Origin: Motacilla alba alba
Lineage: Eukaryota; Chordata; Aves; Passeriformes; Motacillidae
Length of the DNA stretch: 64,000 nucleotides
Assembly: GCF_015832195.1 (NCBI RefSeq)
Contig: NC_052046.1
Coordinates: forward strand, 24,004,518-24,068,517
Reading direction: 5' to 3'
This document shows, one piece after another, positions 49,544 through 62,100 of the stretch. How positions within the stretch are numbered: position 1 is the first letter of the stretch; each line of letters starts with the position of its first letter. The notes beneath the pieces are model-generated. The model made no database searches and was not told the origin of the DNA. It worked only from the letters and a program-made list of their open reading frames with translations. The translations under genes were made by a program, and so were the position numbers.

Positions 49544-50578
49544 TGTCATAGGTTGACTCTGGACCAATGCCAGCCACCCACAAGAGTCGCTCGCTCACCC
49601 TCCCCTGCCACAGCTGGGCAGACAAGAACAAAAAAAAATTAACTAAAGGCTCACATGTTGAGATAAGGACCAGGAGAAAACATTTCAAGGGCAAAACAGG
49701 TTCCACTTAAGGCTGCAAAGTTAATTTATTACTAACTGAATCAGGGGAGGATAATGAGAAGTAAAATAAGCCCTCAAAACACCTTTTCCCCCCGCCCCTC
49801 CCTCCTTCCCTCTGACAGCACAGGAAGACAGGGCGTGAGGATTTTAGTCAGTCTATCACTCAAGGTTTTCTTCTGCTGCTCAGGGAGAGGAGTCCCTCCC
49901 CTGTGGGGCTGTGGGGTCCCTCCCACAGGACACAGATCTCTGTGAACTTCTCCAGAGTGGGTCCACTCTCATGAGCGGCAGTCCTCCTAAACTACTGCAA
50001 CCTGAGTCCCTCCCACGGGCGGACAGTCCTCCCAAAACTGCTGGGGCATGGTCACTCTTCCATGGGGTGCAGTGCTCCAAGGACAGGCTGCTCCAGCCTG
50101 GAAGCAGGGCCCCTCTCTCCATGAAGTCTCCCACTGGACCACAGCCTCCTCCAGGCTCCAGCATGGGCACCTCCCCCACAGGCTGCAGGTGGATCTCTGC
50201 ATCCCTGAGGATCCCCAAGGGCTGCAGGGGCACAGCTGCCTCACCATGGTCTGCACCATGGCCTGCAGAGGAATCTCAGCTCTGGCACCTGGAGCACCTC
50301 CTCCCCTCTATCTCCACTGACCTTGAAGTCTCCATGTTGTTTCCCACACACATTCTCACCTCATGCTCTTCTCTGACTAGAAGCAAAATCTATGTGACTT
50401 TATTTTGATTTTCTTCTTAAATATATGATCACAGAGGCGTTATCAGCCTCTCTCATTGGGTCAGCCTTGGCCAGCAGCATGTCCATCCTCAGAGCCATCA
50501 GGGATTGGTTCTGCCAGATGTGGTGGAAGCTTACGGCAGCTTTTCACAGGAGCCATCCTTGTGGACCCCCCACTACCA
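49544..50578 (-). mobile_element. ERVL-type LTR, full length (5' LTR of the remnant provirus), antisense
   Basis: About 1035 bp. On the minus strand U3 starts near 50578 (TGGTAGTGGGGGGTCCACAA), with AGGATGGCTCCTGTGAAAAG and CCAATGAGAGAGG. A TATA-like ATATATTTAAG follows (50417-50425). Next come the repeated CCATGGTGCAGACCATGG and GGAGCAG blocks, CTGTCTTCCTGTGCTGTC, and AATAAA (49725-49730). The terminus ends ...GTCAACCTATGACA at 49544. No target duplication is evident, as expected if the 3' part of the provirus is lost. The plus-strand frame of 165 codons (49911-50408) is an antisense artefact. Confidence 0.88.
49725..49730 (-). terminator. LTR polyadenylation signal AATAAA
   Basis: TTTATT on the plus strand. 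It lies in the AT-rich block that is conserved among the three LTRs of this family in the window. The corresponding site in the 57-kb copy is mutated to AATACA. Confidence 0.75.
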
Positions 50579-52543
50579 AAAACCAGCCCATGCAAAACCA
50601 ATACAATTACTATGTTTAATTCCCTATTAATTATTCATTCAATTCTCTATTCACAGCTATCTGAATGATATTTTCTAATACATAAACTATTATGTCCCTT
50701 GGCATTCATTAAGTACTACCTCAGAGCCAATAAATGAACAGAACAGAGTCCAAATGTCCACTGTATAACATACATTTGTTTTCTTTCTAGATCTTTTCTG
50801 TTTCACCCAAAAACACACCAAGTATCGCTGGTTTCAAATTGCTATCCAATTTTCAATTAAACAAATTTGTTATACAAAATAGGAAGAACAGGCCAAATAA
50901 TTACTATGTCTATTTCACAGTCAAATAATGCTGCAAAACAAATGCCTTGCAATCAAAGCTTACATTTTAAAGGAGATTGTCTAAATATTTTTATAAAATA
51001 AGATTTTCTTTTTTGTAATAGAATAAAGAATTGAATACCATCAATGGAAATTTATTTCTTCAGCAAATTTCTGTCTTCTCTCCATGCATATACACTGCAT
51101 GTTTCTGTATGGTTCCTCAGGAATAATAGATTGCTGGCAGATATTCAATTTTTTTTAGAAATCATTTATTTAGGGAAAAAAAGAAGACATAAACACAATA
51201 TTTTCGATTATGCTTGTTTTTATAAAAAGAGAAACACCTATGGCAACTCACAAAACATTATTTTCAGAAGCTCCTTTCTGTTCTGTAATAGCCAATACTC
51301 CTCAAAAAGGACTACAGCATTAATTCCAGGCATTCCTAGCTGCCTTATAAGATACCCATTCCATTTCCATGAATCCCAGCAGAATAAGGCAGGAAAAGAA
51401 CACCCAGGGAGTTCTCTTGACCAGTATTTTGCTATTCATCATCAGAGGTCTCCCTTGAAATTTGCTGCAATTATTTTTCCATCAAAACACCAACATTTTC
51501 TCTTGAATTTGAGAAAAAATTATGGCTGCTTGTAACAACATTGCATGGATTTAGTGTCCAGCAGATTGAGGAAAAAGCAGCCTGCAGGAAAGACCAAAGA
51601 CCTCAAGCCATACTTTGCATGTATTGGACCTACTCGTATGGCTGAGACTGTAAAGCTTGAGGCTATTAACTGCAGAACATATTGGTATCATTACAGCAAA
51701 ACATCTAAAGATTTGAATTGTATGTGAACAGCCTATTGAAATCAAACCTAACTTGTTCATTTCAAGTCAAATACAGGAATGAGCTGGGGCTAAAGTGCTA
51801 ATCAGATCAACCTTCCTTGAAACTCATTTTTTCAGTATGCATCATTTGAACAGATTTATCTTACATAGCTAAATAAAGAGCTTCTTCAAAGCTCTCCACA
51901 GTACACATGGAAAAATACTGGAAATCTTCTGCAGCTCTAAACTGCTGTGATCAGTTTGCTCAGATGACATTAATTTTTGAGGTACTTCATTCCTCTATAC
52001 TGAAAACACATTGAAAACCACATAGGGCTGCAACTTTAATCTAGCATCCTTTATTACTGTATTTTGTGTTTAACTTGAATCTGTCAATAAGCTTATGATC
52101 TTACACCAGATTTATTACCTCCCTTGTAAAACTCAATGGAGTTAGAGTAGACCAATACAGGTTTGATCTGGCAGAAAAATATCAAGCTTTCAATCTACAG
52201 AGACAACCTTTTAGATCATGAACTCCATTATCTCTGAAGTCAACATGAAAGACTCTTATTTTTTGTCTTCTCTTCACGGCATGTGGATTAGGTTGGTGAT
52301 CAAGAACAGTAAAGAATTAATACAGGAGTTTTTTTTTCAGATACAGTTTTATGAAAATCTACTCCTCCAGGGTGGGGTTTGTTTGGATGGGAGAGCTGAG
52401 GGTGCTTTTATATTTTTTTGACTGGGCAAGTGAAACACTTGCTAATTTTTCAGAGAAATTATCATAATTCTAAAGGAAAGACAAGCATATGTTTTGCCTA
52501 GACTGGTAAATTTTTGTGTCAGTTTTGCAAGGCACTTGAACAT

Positions 52544-52609
52544 CTTTCTCTTTCTTTCTCTCTCTCTTTCATACACACACACACACACACACACGTGCGC
52601 ACACACACA
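52544..52609 (+). repeat. Compound (CT)n-(AC)n microsatellite
   Basis: A pure pyrimidine run of TTTC/TC units (52544-52570) is followed by (AC)11 (52573-52594), the break GTGCGC, then a further (AC)4. The break has the alternating purine-pyrimidine character favouring Z-DNA. Confidence 0.95.
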
Positions 52610-52820
52610 ATTACAGTATCATATGTAACTGCGAACAAAGACCACAGGGAACAGAGTTTAATGGACTGTGATTACTGTTCTGGAACAGATTGAGTCTTTT
52701 TATAGCCTATGAGAAGATGATGTGAACTGAATTCAAACAAAGAACTGATAATGGATTTTACTGAAAGCTACACAGTTAAAAAGGACACTCTCATAAATTC
52801 ACAGCCAGAGAAGGTACCTC

Positions 52821-52835
52821 AAAAAAAAAAAAAAA
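52821..52835 (+). repeat. Poly-A tract, 15 A
   Basis: Uninterrupted A run. No retrotransposon body is recognised next to it. Confidence 0.9.
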
Positions 52836-55800
52836 GGGATTTTAAAAACTAAGAGGTAAATTACATGTAAAACAACAGATTAAAACATTTTATCTCTAGA
52901 TAGTACTTTACTTTCAAGAAAGGAAAATCAATAATTATATTTACTTTTATTTTAAATATTTTCATTAGTAAATTGTGTTATGTTTGGCTATTTTGCACTA
53001 ATACAGTAGTTCATGTTGTTCAGCAGTTCTGTTCATGTTTCTAACATAATCCTCTGTTATTACCAAATCAAATCAACTGTACTTTAACGATTGTCTTAAA
53101 ATTAAAGCATATTTTATCTCAGCCATTCTGTCTCCCTATACTTCTTATTCCAAATCACCTACCCAGACATTTTTTTCTTCTCACAAGATGAGGGGTGATG
53201 GGTTTTTTCACCTATTTGTAATGATTCTTCTTGACTTGTTCACAGCATGGGGGAGGGAAGCACCTCATCCCTGCATAAATACCTGCCTTTGTGTCACTTC
53301 TGATGTGCTATCCTAGGTGTCTGTTTTTCTTTAATCTGATATCTCTCCAAGCAGTGGAGGCTGCCTGTTTCTGAGTAAACAGTTTATGAATTTTAGACAG
53401 TAGATGAGAAAATAAATTTAAAAGATATTAACTATAGTGCTATCTGCTTCAAATTCTACCTTTTACACAAGAAGGAAATACTGTCTGTAAATCAGAATAT
53501 GCCTTATTAAAATTATTACTAAAACAATGCATAGATATTGCTGTGTTGTTACTAGTAAAACTGATCAGTTAACTAATAAAAATCACCAAACATCCCACTT
53601 TCTGGTTTCTGAGACACATTTTCAAATGACATTTTAATAATGTCTGTCTTAAGAACTGATTCAGTTTTAAAACTGGGCCCCAAATCTTGCCCAAATAGAT
53701 GAATCTTCATGGTCTTTTTTCACTGTACTAAAAAGGATTAGTTCTGCACATGAACAATCATTTCCATACTTCTAAGTACAATGTACAAATATTTTAAAAT
53801 TGAAATACTGTCAAGTTTGTAATAAGAAAGCTCAAGCTGAAGTTTTTCTAATAGGTAATTTTCTTCTAACTTTGAATCCTCCCACCAGACACCCACATTG
53901 TCCTCATCTTTTTGTACTGCCTGTGCTACAGACATCTCCACTAGAAAAGACTGAAACAATTACCTAATGGTGCAGAACTAGCATGACAGCACTTGCTGCT
54001 GTGCACCCCATTTCAATGAGAATGTGTCTTGTATGACTCAGAATGAATCAGACTGAGGAAAGAGAACTGCAGTTCCAGAAATAATAAAGAGCAGCATACA
54101 ATTTGGAAGAAAGCCTATGCTACTTAATCATTACTGCCCCACAATTAATTGCATTTCACATTATATATTGCATGCCTAAATAGGACAAACTTGTGGATGT
54201 ATGACTGGGTTTATAATGAGTTGCCCAAATATTAATCAAAGCCCTTTGTTGAAGAAATCAAGCCCTAATCCCTCATAAACAGATACTGATATAACAAAAG
54301 ACACCAAGACATTAAGAAGTTCACTGACATACCATGATTCTGTCCCCACAAGCCAGAGCAGCGCTGTGAAAGCACCTGTGAAAGAGGTGCAAATCACTTA
54401 GGAGGCCCAAAATGCCTTCTTCTAACTATCCAATACCTCAGCATGATGAATTGTGGACTCAAGATCGTGCAAAGTGGAGAATGCTTATTCATACAGTACT
54501 TTCACACAGTCAGACTCAAAGCTAACAGAATGCTGAATGTTTTTAGAGGGCCAACTGAGCTGTCTACCCAAGTCCTCAAAGGGAACAGGGAGATTGCTAG
54601 TTATTTAACAAAGCCCAGCTGCCAGGTCTTCACAGGAAAGTGACACACATGTTATGAGACACCTAATAACTTCCATCCTTAGCCATGTGTGTGTAGTCGG
54701 GGTACAGCATAGATGAGCATCGGCAGACCCGTACCTCTGCCAGTGAATCTGACCTCACATGAATCTTCTCTGTGGAAGTGCACAACTTACAGACAGTGTT
54801 ACACCAGAACTTGCCTCTAACCAGTAATCAGAGCTGTGTAACTTTCAACATGTTCCCCAAACTGGGTCAGATTCATTTTCTAGAATGGTGATGTTAAATC
54901 CCATGTAAGATACACACTCAGAAGGTATGCCTTAGTCTAGTCAAAGCTTCTACTGAGTCCTCCAGCTGAGTGCTGCTCTCTCACTCTTCATCACATACTG
55001 GTCAGAGCCCCACTACCACCTCTTGGGCACCAGATTTGTGACAGCTTTTTCAATACAGAAAGTCATACTCTCTTTCTTCATAAAAACAAAAGGAAACAAA
55101 CCATATATTGAGGGAACAAACCCTAAAATACAACCAGCATAGAGTACTCTCAGTAGAAAAGAAAATTAAAATCTCTTCTAAAGAATATAAACAACAATAA
55201 AATTACTGCACTTCCATATCATGCTTCCTTTTTTTTCCACTCCCTTATCCTCCATTATTTACTTTCTGGTAAATAGGTTTGGTTTGCCTAGATTTTTCCT
55301 TCATATATTGATGCTTGTACGATCAATGGCTTTTCAGTCTGCTTCCTCCTACATTTATGTAGAAGCCTTCCATTATTTGCATAATGTCTCTTGTTTTCAT
55401 GTATTTTTAGACAAATAGATTTTTAGATCAAATTTTAGCAATCCACTGTGAAGAGCAATTATCCTTAGTAAAGTCACCAAGTCCAGTTCCTTCCCTTTTA
55501 GGAAGAAGTCCAATATTTAAAATCACTGCACGCAATCAAAAATCCTTGAGGTGTTCTGTACTGCACCATTTTATGGTCAACTGCATTTGTTTAAAAGACC
55601 TTAAAGTACTGCAGAACTCCTTAACTTTTCAAAAGAGGATTGTGTTTCCTGACGTAGTGTCTCAGGGGTGTCACAGCCGCAGAGATTTCCTCAAAAACAT
55701 TTATTTGTCTTTTCAGTTCATTACCTTTGGCCATTAACAACGTGACTACTTTTAAATCCCTAGGGCTATAATTGCAGGAAGGGCTTCCTAACGGGATTTC

Positions 55801-57016
55801 AGCTTTCTCTACAGGATAAAAGGAAGCCAGGAACATGCTTCTTTGCCAATTTTACACCAATATTTATTTAATTTTAGCAATTTAAACATCAGCACTTTTT
55901 TACCTTCAAAGGTGGAAATACTGAATATACAGGATAAATTATCTCAGCAGTCAGCAACTGCTTTTCTTTTATACTGTCTTTAGCAACTTTCTTTTCTATC
56001 AGAGAGGACTGCCTACTGGTTTTGGTTTCCTATCTAGCTACTATTCTGTTCTTCCTTACAAGATAAGACAAAAGAGCTCTGGGACCATCTCGGATCGATT
56101 GATAATGTCTCAGAGGCCCCACTCAGAGGGCCCATTCAGAGGCTGTATTACTAACCTCCAAGACATTTTCTCCCTATGGAAAACAAAAGAAAGAGGATAT
56201 TGGAAGGAACTGTAGTTAGTATACAGCTATGTTAACTTCATTTGTTCTTTTTCTTGTCTTTCGCCTTTCTGTCAGGCAATCTTTGGAATATCCAAGAACC
56301 AGCTTTAGAGAGTGGTTTGGGAAGTGCAGATATGTTTTGGCCTTTCCTTGCAGACCTCGAATGAGAGCACCCCGCAGCCTGCATCACATTAGCCTGCTTC
56401 CAGGGAGGCTCTCAGAAGCTCACTTAGGGAGAGAATTAGCAGCAGGGAGGAAATGCAGGCCTGGACCAGCAGTGCATTAATCCATTGGACTGTCTGAACA
56501 CACAGATCCCCTTGGGCATTCAAAACTGAACTAGTATTTGTAGTCTCATTCCTGCATTCCCTCTGAGCATGGCTTTGAGGACAATGCTGAAATTGTTCTG
56601 AGAAAAGAGGCTAGACACACACACACAGAGAAAAAAAAGTTCTTTACTGGTACATTTTTCATTTTAAATGAACCAATAAATTTAAATCTAAGTGATCCTT
56701 GTTATTATTATATTTATTATAAGAATTTTTGATCCTTATACCCTGTCAAATCAACACTTCTGTGTGACCAGGCCATGAATTTCACAATAACTAATACCAA
56801 GAGAAAACAAGTTGGTATTTATTCTGTGCTAAATAAAAGAGAGGTTTCATGACTGAAGGGGACTATTATCATCAGATCTGTTGCTTAAGGCAGTTCACTG
56901 AACTTCCTCAGTGAACTTCACCCGCTGAGTTGAGTAGAGAACTTCTGTTTGAATCTTAGAAAGATATGCAAGTAACCAGGGAAGATGGAAATATTATCTA
57001 CCATGCAGATAGGCAT

Positions 57017-57032
57017 AAAAAAAAAAAAAAAA
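57017..57032 (+). repeat. Poly-A tract, 16 A
   Basis: Uninterrupted A run about 40 bp before the LTR that begins near 57075. It is not part of the LTR family consensus as far as I can tell. Confidence 0.9.
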
Positions 57033-57074
57033 GAGCTGGACAGATGCAAAACTTAAAAACTACTTTCAGGGAAT

Positions 57075-58122
57075 ACAGGGGTGGCTCCTGTGAGAAGCTG
57101 CCAGAAGCCTCTCCCATGTTCAACAGAGCCAGTACCAGCTGGCTCCAGAATAGAGCCAAAGGTAGGCCAATCAGAGATAATAACCTGTGATAACACATTT
57201 AAAAAGGAAATAAGTTATTGTGCAGATGTAATTGCAGCCAAAGAAGAGTGGACTGGGAATATGTGAGAGGAACAACTGTGCACACACCCAGGTCAGTGGA
57301 GAAGGATGGGGACAAGATGATCCAAGCAGCAGACTCAGGATTCCCCTGCAGCCCGTGGTGCAGACCATGGTGAAGCAGCTGTGCCCCTGCAGCCCTTGGA
57401 GATCCATGATGGAGTAGAGATACAACTGCAGCCCTGGGAGGAATCCCTCATCAGAACATGTGGATGTCTGAGAGGAGGCTGTGAATCTGTGGGAAGCCTA
57501 TGCTGGAGCTGGCTCCTGGCAGGGACTTGTGAATTCATGAAAGAGGAGCCCACGCTGTAGCAGGTTTCCTGGTAGGACTTGTGACCCATAGGTTTTTCTA
57601 TGTTGGAGCAGGCTGCACCTGAAAGACTGCATCCCATGGAAATGGACTCATGCTGGAGCAGTTCATGGAGAACTGCTGCCCATGGGATGGACTCTCACTG
57701 GAAAACTTAGTGGAGAACTGTCTCCCGTGGGAGCAACCCCACACTGGAGCATGGGAAGGACTCCTCTCCCTGACCAGAGGCATAAACAACATGTGATGAA
57801 CTGACTCTAACCCCTATTGCCTGTCTTCCTGTGCCACTGGGGGGAAGGAGGTAGAGCTGGGAAGGGAGGCATGGGGTGGGGGGAAAAGGTGTTTTTAAGA
57901 TTTGTTTTAGTTCTTATTATCCTGATATGATTTTGATTAGCAATACATTAATTTAATATCCCCAATTCAAGTCTGTTTTGCCCTTAACCATATTCAGTGA
58001 ATGATCTATCCCAGTCCTTATCTTAACACATGAACCTTTGTGATATTTTGTCTCCCCTCAAAAGGGAATGATTGAGAAGCTCTGGTGAGTGCCTGACATC
58101 CAGCCATGGTCAACACACCACA
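57075..58122 (+). mobile_element. ERVL-type LTR, full length, sense (solo)
   Basis: Same family as 49544-50578 but in the opposite orientation. It carries GGTGGCTCCTGTGAGAAGCT, GCCAATCAGAGATAATAACC and a TATA-like CATTTAAAAAGG (near 57197). The CCCGTGGTGCAGACCATGG block follows, then a series of ...CTGGAGCAG...GGCAGGGACTTGTGA blocks and CTTCCTGTGCCACTGGGGGG. The tail is TCTTAACACATGAACCTTTG, ending GGTCAACACACCACA at 58122. The polyadenylation signal of the family reads AATACA here (57942-57947) and is presumably dead. No internal retroviral sequence adjoins either end. The left end is uncertain by about 20 bp, and no clear target duplication is seen. Confidence 0.87.
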
Positions 58123-58566
58123 AATATTGAGGAGTATTCCCATACTCTGGGGTACAGATATTTCAGATTTCTGCAAAAATATTGTCATCCACATCTTAAT
58201 TCCATGTGTCATTACATCAGACTATAACTGCTTGTTCATTTAAAAAATTTGGTTTATTTAACAGATTAAGTACAGTTTATATTGAGAGAAACACTGTGCC
58301 ATTATCTACAATAATGGGAAAAATATTTATTTGTACTTTAGTAAGTAGACCAACAGTAAGAGTGTTAAAATTTGAAGAACTACACTTGGAAAAATAAATA
58401 TTAAGCATGGACTAAAGATACTGTCACTAAGTAGAGTCAATTCCAAAGTGCAGTGAAGTTAATGACTGAAGAATGTGTTTGAAAATGCACATACTTAAAA
58501 TTATGAAAAAGTATAATTCAGAAAGCCACAGTTCATAAAAGATTTTTAACATCATCTTTATAAGCC
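58123..58566. other. Spacer between two LTRs
   Basis: About 440 bp of AT-rich sequence with no recognisable feature. Confidence 0.45.
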
Positions 58567-58781
58567 TGTGAGACACTGGTCTGTTAATGGTTAATGACTC
58601 AATCAATGTTCAATCTCTCAAGTGCAGAGGGCATGCATACCCATCATCAGAGGCTCACTGTGAAAAATCCCGTCTGGACAAGCACCTCACATGCAGCCTG
58701 ATAGTATTCACCCCTGCTGATGGGCTATAATTAATACAACTTCTCTGATGTCAGAGGCAGATGTAATGTCTTAGGAGGTGT

Positions 58782-58787
58782 TATAAA
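58782..58787 (+). promoter_or_regulatory. Possible LTR TATA box
   Basis: TATAAA within the presumed U3/R part of the LTR, about 330 bp upstream of its AATAAA. Confidence 0.4.
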
Positions 58788-59113
58788 CCATCAAAGGCTT
58801 CCAAGTGTCCTGTGATCCAAAGTATTACATCACCCAGTGTAAAATACCCTGAGCTAGGGAAAGTACCTGGGCATACCCACCTGAACATAAGCAAATATAC
58901 ACTCAGTGGATTCTTTGTTTCATGGGGTTCCCCCACCCTTGACAGATCAAGACTGGAACCGTCACCATTGAGAAGACCATAAGAAGAGGGCCAACAGGAT
59001 CCACGAAGTGGGATTACTGAATCTGCCTATTTGAATCTGCCTTTTTCTTCCCAAACCCTCAGCCTTCTCCTGTTTTTTCCTATCTCTAGCTCTCTCCCTC
59101 ACACTTACTGTTA

Positions 59114-59119
59114 AATAAA
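59114..59119 (+). terminator. LTR polyadenylation signal AATAAA
   Basis: AATAAA just before the conserved U5-like tail of the LTR. Confidence 0.7.
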
Positions 59120-59180
59120 AATCCATATTGACCTTGGCATATGGGTTTCATTTGCACGTTAATTCAGGCAGAGACATTCC

Positions 59181-62100
59181 TCTACTAATTTTAATAACTG
59201 GATCTTAAAAAAGTCTTGAGAAGAAAATCTTATTTCACTGTTTGAACCAAAACTTCACATTCTCTACAACTGCCTTTCATGCAAAAGGTGCAGTCTAGAG
59301 CTATCAGCCCAGTGTTTCACTTAAGATTAAATTAAGGGATACTTAGAGAAATGTATACACTAATTGTTGTAAATTAGGAAATTTCAACCACTAAGGGGAT
59401 GATTTGATAAATTTTTCATGCTGGGAGTAACATCAAATACAAATTGCCATGGTGCTCATTGAGATCTTGAAGACAAGAACCTTTCAGTATCTATTTGAGT
59501 CTTAAACCAGAAGTTTCCTTGGAAGGTGAAATGCAGTTTCCTTAAGGAAAAATTTGGGCCTAGAGGAAATTTTCCAGATACAGAAAAACTGTGAGAAACC
59601 ACATATATTTCAACATATCTAAAATTTTCCATATACAAATATCAAGTGATTATAAGAACAGAGTCCCTTTCCTAAAAATAAAATGTTCCTGTTTTTCATT
59701 AACATGCAGTTATGAACTGTCCAAAATATGCTGTCAACCAAGGATAAAACATTCCTTCAAGGTGATGAAAAATCACAAGTCCCCCAAAAAAAATAGACTT
59801 ACTTACTTTATTGTAGTGGTAATTATCAAATAAAGGCACTGTAACAGGAAGCCATGTAAATTCCATTTCCTAATTTCATTATATGCTAAAATATGCTTAA
59901 AGTACTCAGGGTTATGCTTCCAAGCTTGTGCCCAAGGAAATGTTGCACTGTCTCCTGATCACAGCAGAAATGTTGACAGAGATTTAAAGCACCACAGTGC
60001 TAGGTATCTATTTATATTTGCTCTTAAGGCTTCTCTCAAATCCACTGTGAAAAAAAAACTTCAAACTTTAGATAATCAGATCTTGAAATACTTTCATCAA
60101 GTTAGGAATAAACTACTGAGCTTAACAGTATCACAGATTTGAAAAACCTCTAACTCAATTTCCATCATACATATACAGACCTCCAAAATTTTAGATAACT
60201 CCAGTTTTTCATCTAATATATTATACCTGCTGCTATATATTATACACCTGCTGCTGTTATATTTTAGCTGCTAGGTCAGAAGGTATCCCTTTAGCTGTGC
60301 TTTTCGGAATAGTGGAAAGTCCTTTCAGCTTGTCATGCTTGCAAGTGATTTCACTCATCAGTTTGAGAGGCAAATATGCAGTTTGTCGGCATGGTCATCT
60401 TATTTTGTAGTCTAAAACAACAACACATAAAATAGGAATATACTTCTCTCTGCTTCCTTGTGGACACAGACCACAATTCACCTTTATTGGAGCTGGAGCT
60501 TTTTGGTCTCTGGAGATGAGTATGTGCAAAATAGAGAACTGAAGAAGAATCTGGTCCTGTCATGGTCTCAAGGGCAAGAGGAAGCTAGTGCTGTGGAAAT
60601 GTCTGCAAGTTATACCTTGAAAGAACATTTGGGAGTTATATGGATTGAACTCGAGTTCCATGCATCCTTTGCCTTCTATGCGTTTCCCCTTGTAAAGAAC
60701 ATTTAACTTGTTATCTGTATTTAAGCTTTACAGAGAGAAAGTACTACCATTATGGTTCATTCTCACATATATATAGTGGCTATAAAACTGTACTTTGTAA
60801 AGTAGCATGAAGCCTCGCCCTTTTGTGAGATTAGTTCAGGTTTTCCTGCTAAGAATCAGCCCTCATCTCAATATATATTTAAGGTTAAAGAACATAAAGA
60901 ATATTCAAAATTTTCATACTGATATATTTTCCTTCTAATTTCCAGTACATGGTCACACGATGTATGACCAAGGGAAATTGTTTGTTATCCTTTTATTTCT
61001 TCCAAGTATTGTGATTTTTGGAATCTGCTGAAGATTATGTCTTAACAGCAACCAGAAATCCCCCTGAACACTAGAATATACTTGTCTGTGTAAACTCCTA
61101 AAATACTCCCTAAAAGATCTTTCTCCTGTTCCTCTTCCAAACAGGTCCTTGAACAAAATTTGGTAGGCAGATTGTTTCAGGAACTACTCTTAAAAGGCAG
61201 CTTGTACTCAATCATCTTTGGGAGGATAAGAGAGTTTGCTGAAGTCTGTGCACAGTATCACATGTGCCAGTTAGTCCAGTGCTTGGGAGAGGTTTTAATC
61301 TACTAGTTTAGAAATTATCTTAATTTAGCTATGGGGTTCTTATAATGAAGGTAGAGGTAGCAACTGACATTGTTCATTTGATGGCAAACATTATTTGGGC
61401 AGCTGTTGAAAACATTAATAACAAGCCAGATCCAGTGAAGATCCTGTGTGGCTCATGAGAAGTACTGTGTATTCTAAAATCCAACCTCTAGGAAAAAAAA
61501 AATTCCCTGCAGTGTCCAAGAAGGGAAGACACATAAGATTAGGCATGAACGTTATAATAATATTTAATAAACATTCAAATGTAATGGTACTATAGAGTAA
61601 ACCCTATATCAGTGAACATAGCACATATCACAGAAGCACTGTCAGGAAAAAATAAAAATTAATTGCAAACAGTCACACTAGAGAAACAAGCTCAAGGAAG
61701 GAGCTGGAAAGATTAATGGGGAAATAAAGAAAAAAGTAGTAAGGACTCATGACAACTTTGTCTCTCTCCCTCCTCATATTTTGTATCATGTGAAAACCAC
61801 CTGTAGCAATGATTAAGAAGTTTGCATCTACTCATGACATTGCAGGATATACTATATATTTTTTTAATTACCATTTATACAGTTTTTAAAATGGATGGAT
61901 TTCACAGCACATTTTTCCCTCCTTCCTACTTTTTAATTTGCAGATGTTCCTGTTAGAAAACACACATTTTCTACCAAAAAATCTCTTCAGCAAAATGTCT
62001 TCACATAAGAAATGTGCATTTCTTTGGAAGCCCAAATAGCTGAAATACATTTTTCATTTACTGTTATAAGAAAATTATAAAATCTTCTTTTGACTAAAAA

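Larger units (their letters stand above)
50579..57074. other. Unannotated AT-rich stretch with simple repeats
   Basis: No gene or transposon recognised in 6.5 kb. It includes the pyrimidine/(AC)n repeat at 52544-52609 and poly-A tracts at 52821-52835 and 57017-57032. A 163-codon plus-strand frame at 51044-51535 is the longest outside transposons but resembles no protein family known to me. Confidence 0.5.
58567..59180 (+). mobile_element. LTR of another family, sense
   Basis: The sequence begins near TGTGAGACACTGGTCTGTTA and has TATAAA at 58782-58787. After a pyrimidine-rich stretch AATAAA occurs at 59114-59119. Close behind is the U5-like tail ATATTGACCTTGGCATATGG...TTAATTCAGGCAGAGACATT. 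This order of signals and the tail match by eye a songbird LTR type. The ends are approximate, no target duplication was identified and no internal sequence is attached. It lies only about 440 bp from the preceding LTR, in the same orientation. Confidence 0.72.

Noticed and set aside
49911..50408. 165-codon plus-strand open frame, Pro/Ser/Gly rich
   Set aside because: It lies entirely antisense within the ERVL-type LTR. The openness comes from its repeated GC-rich blocks and it looks like no protein.
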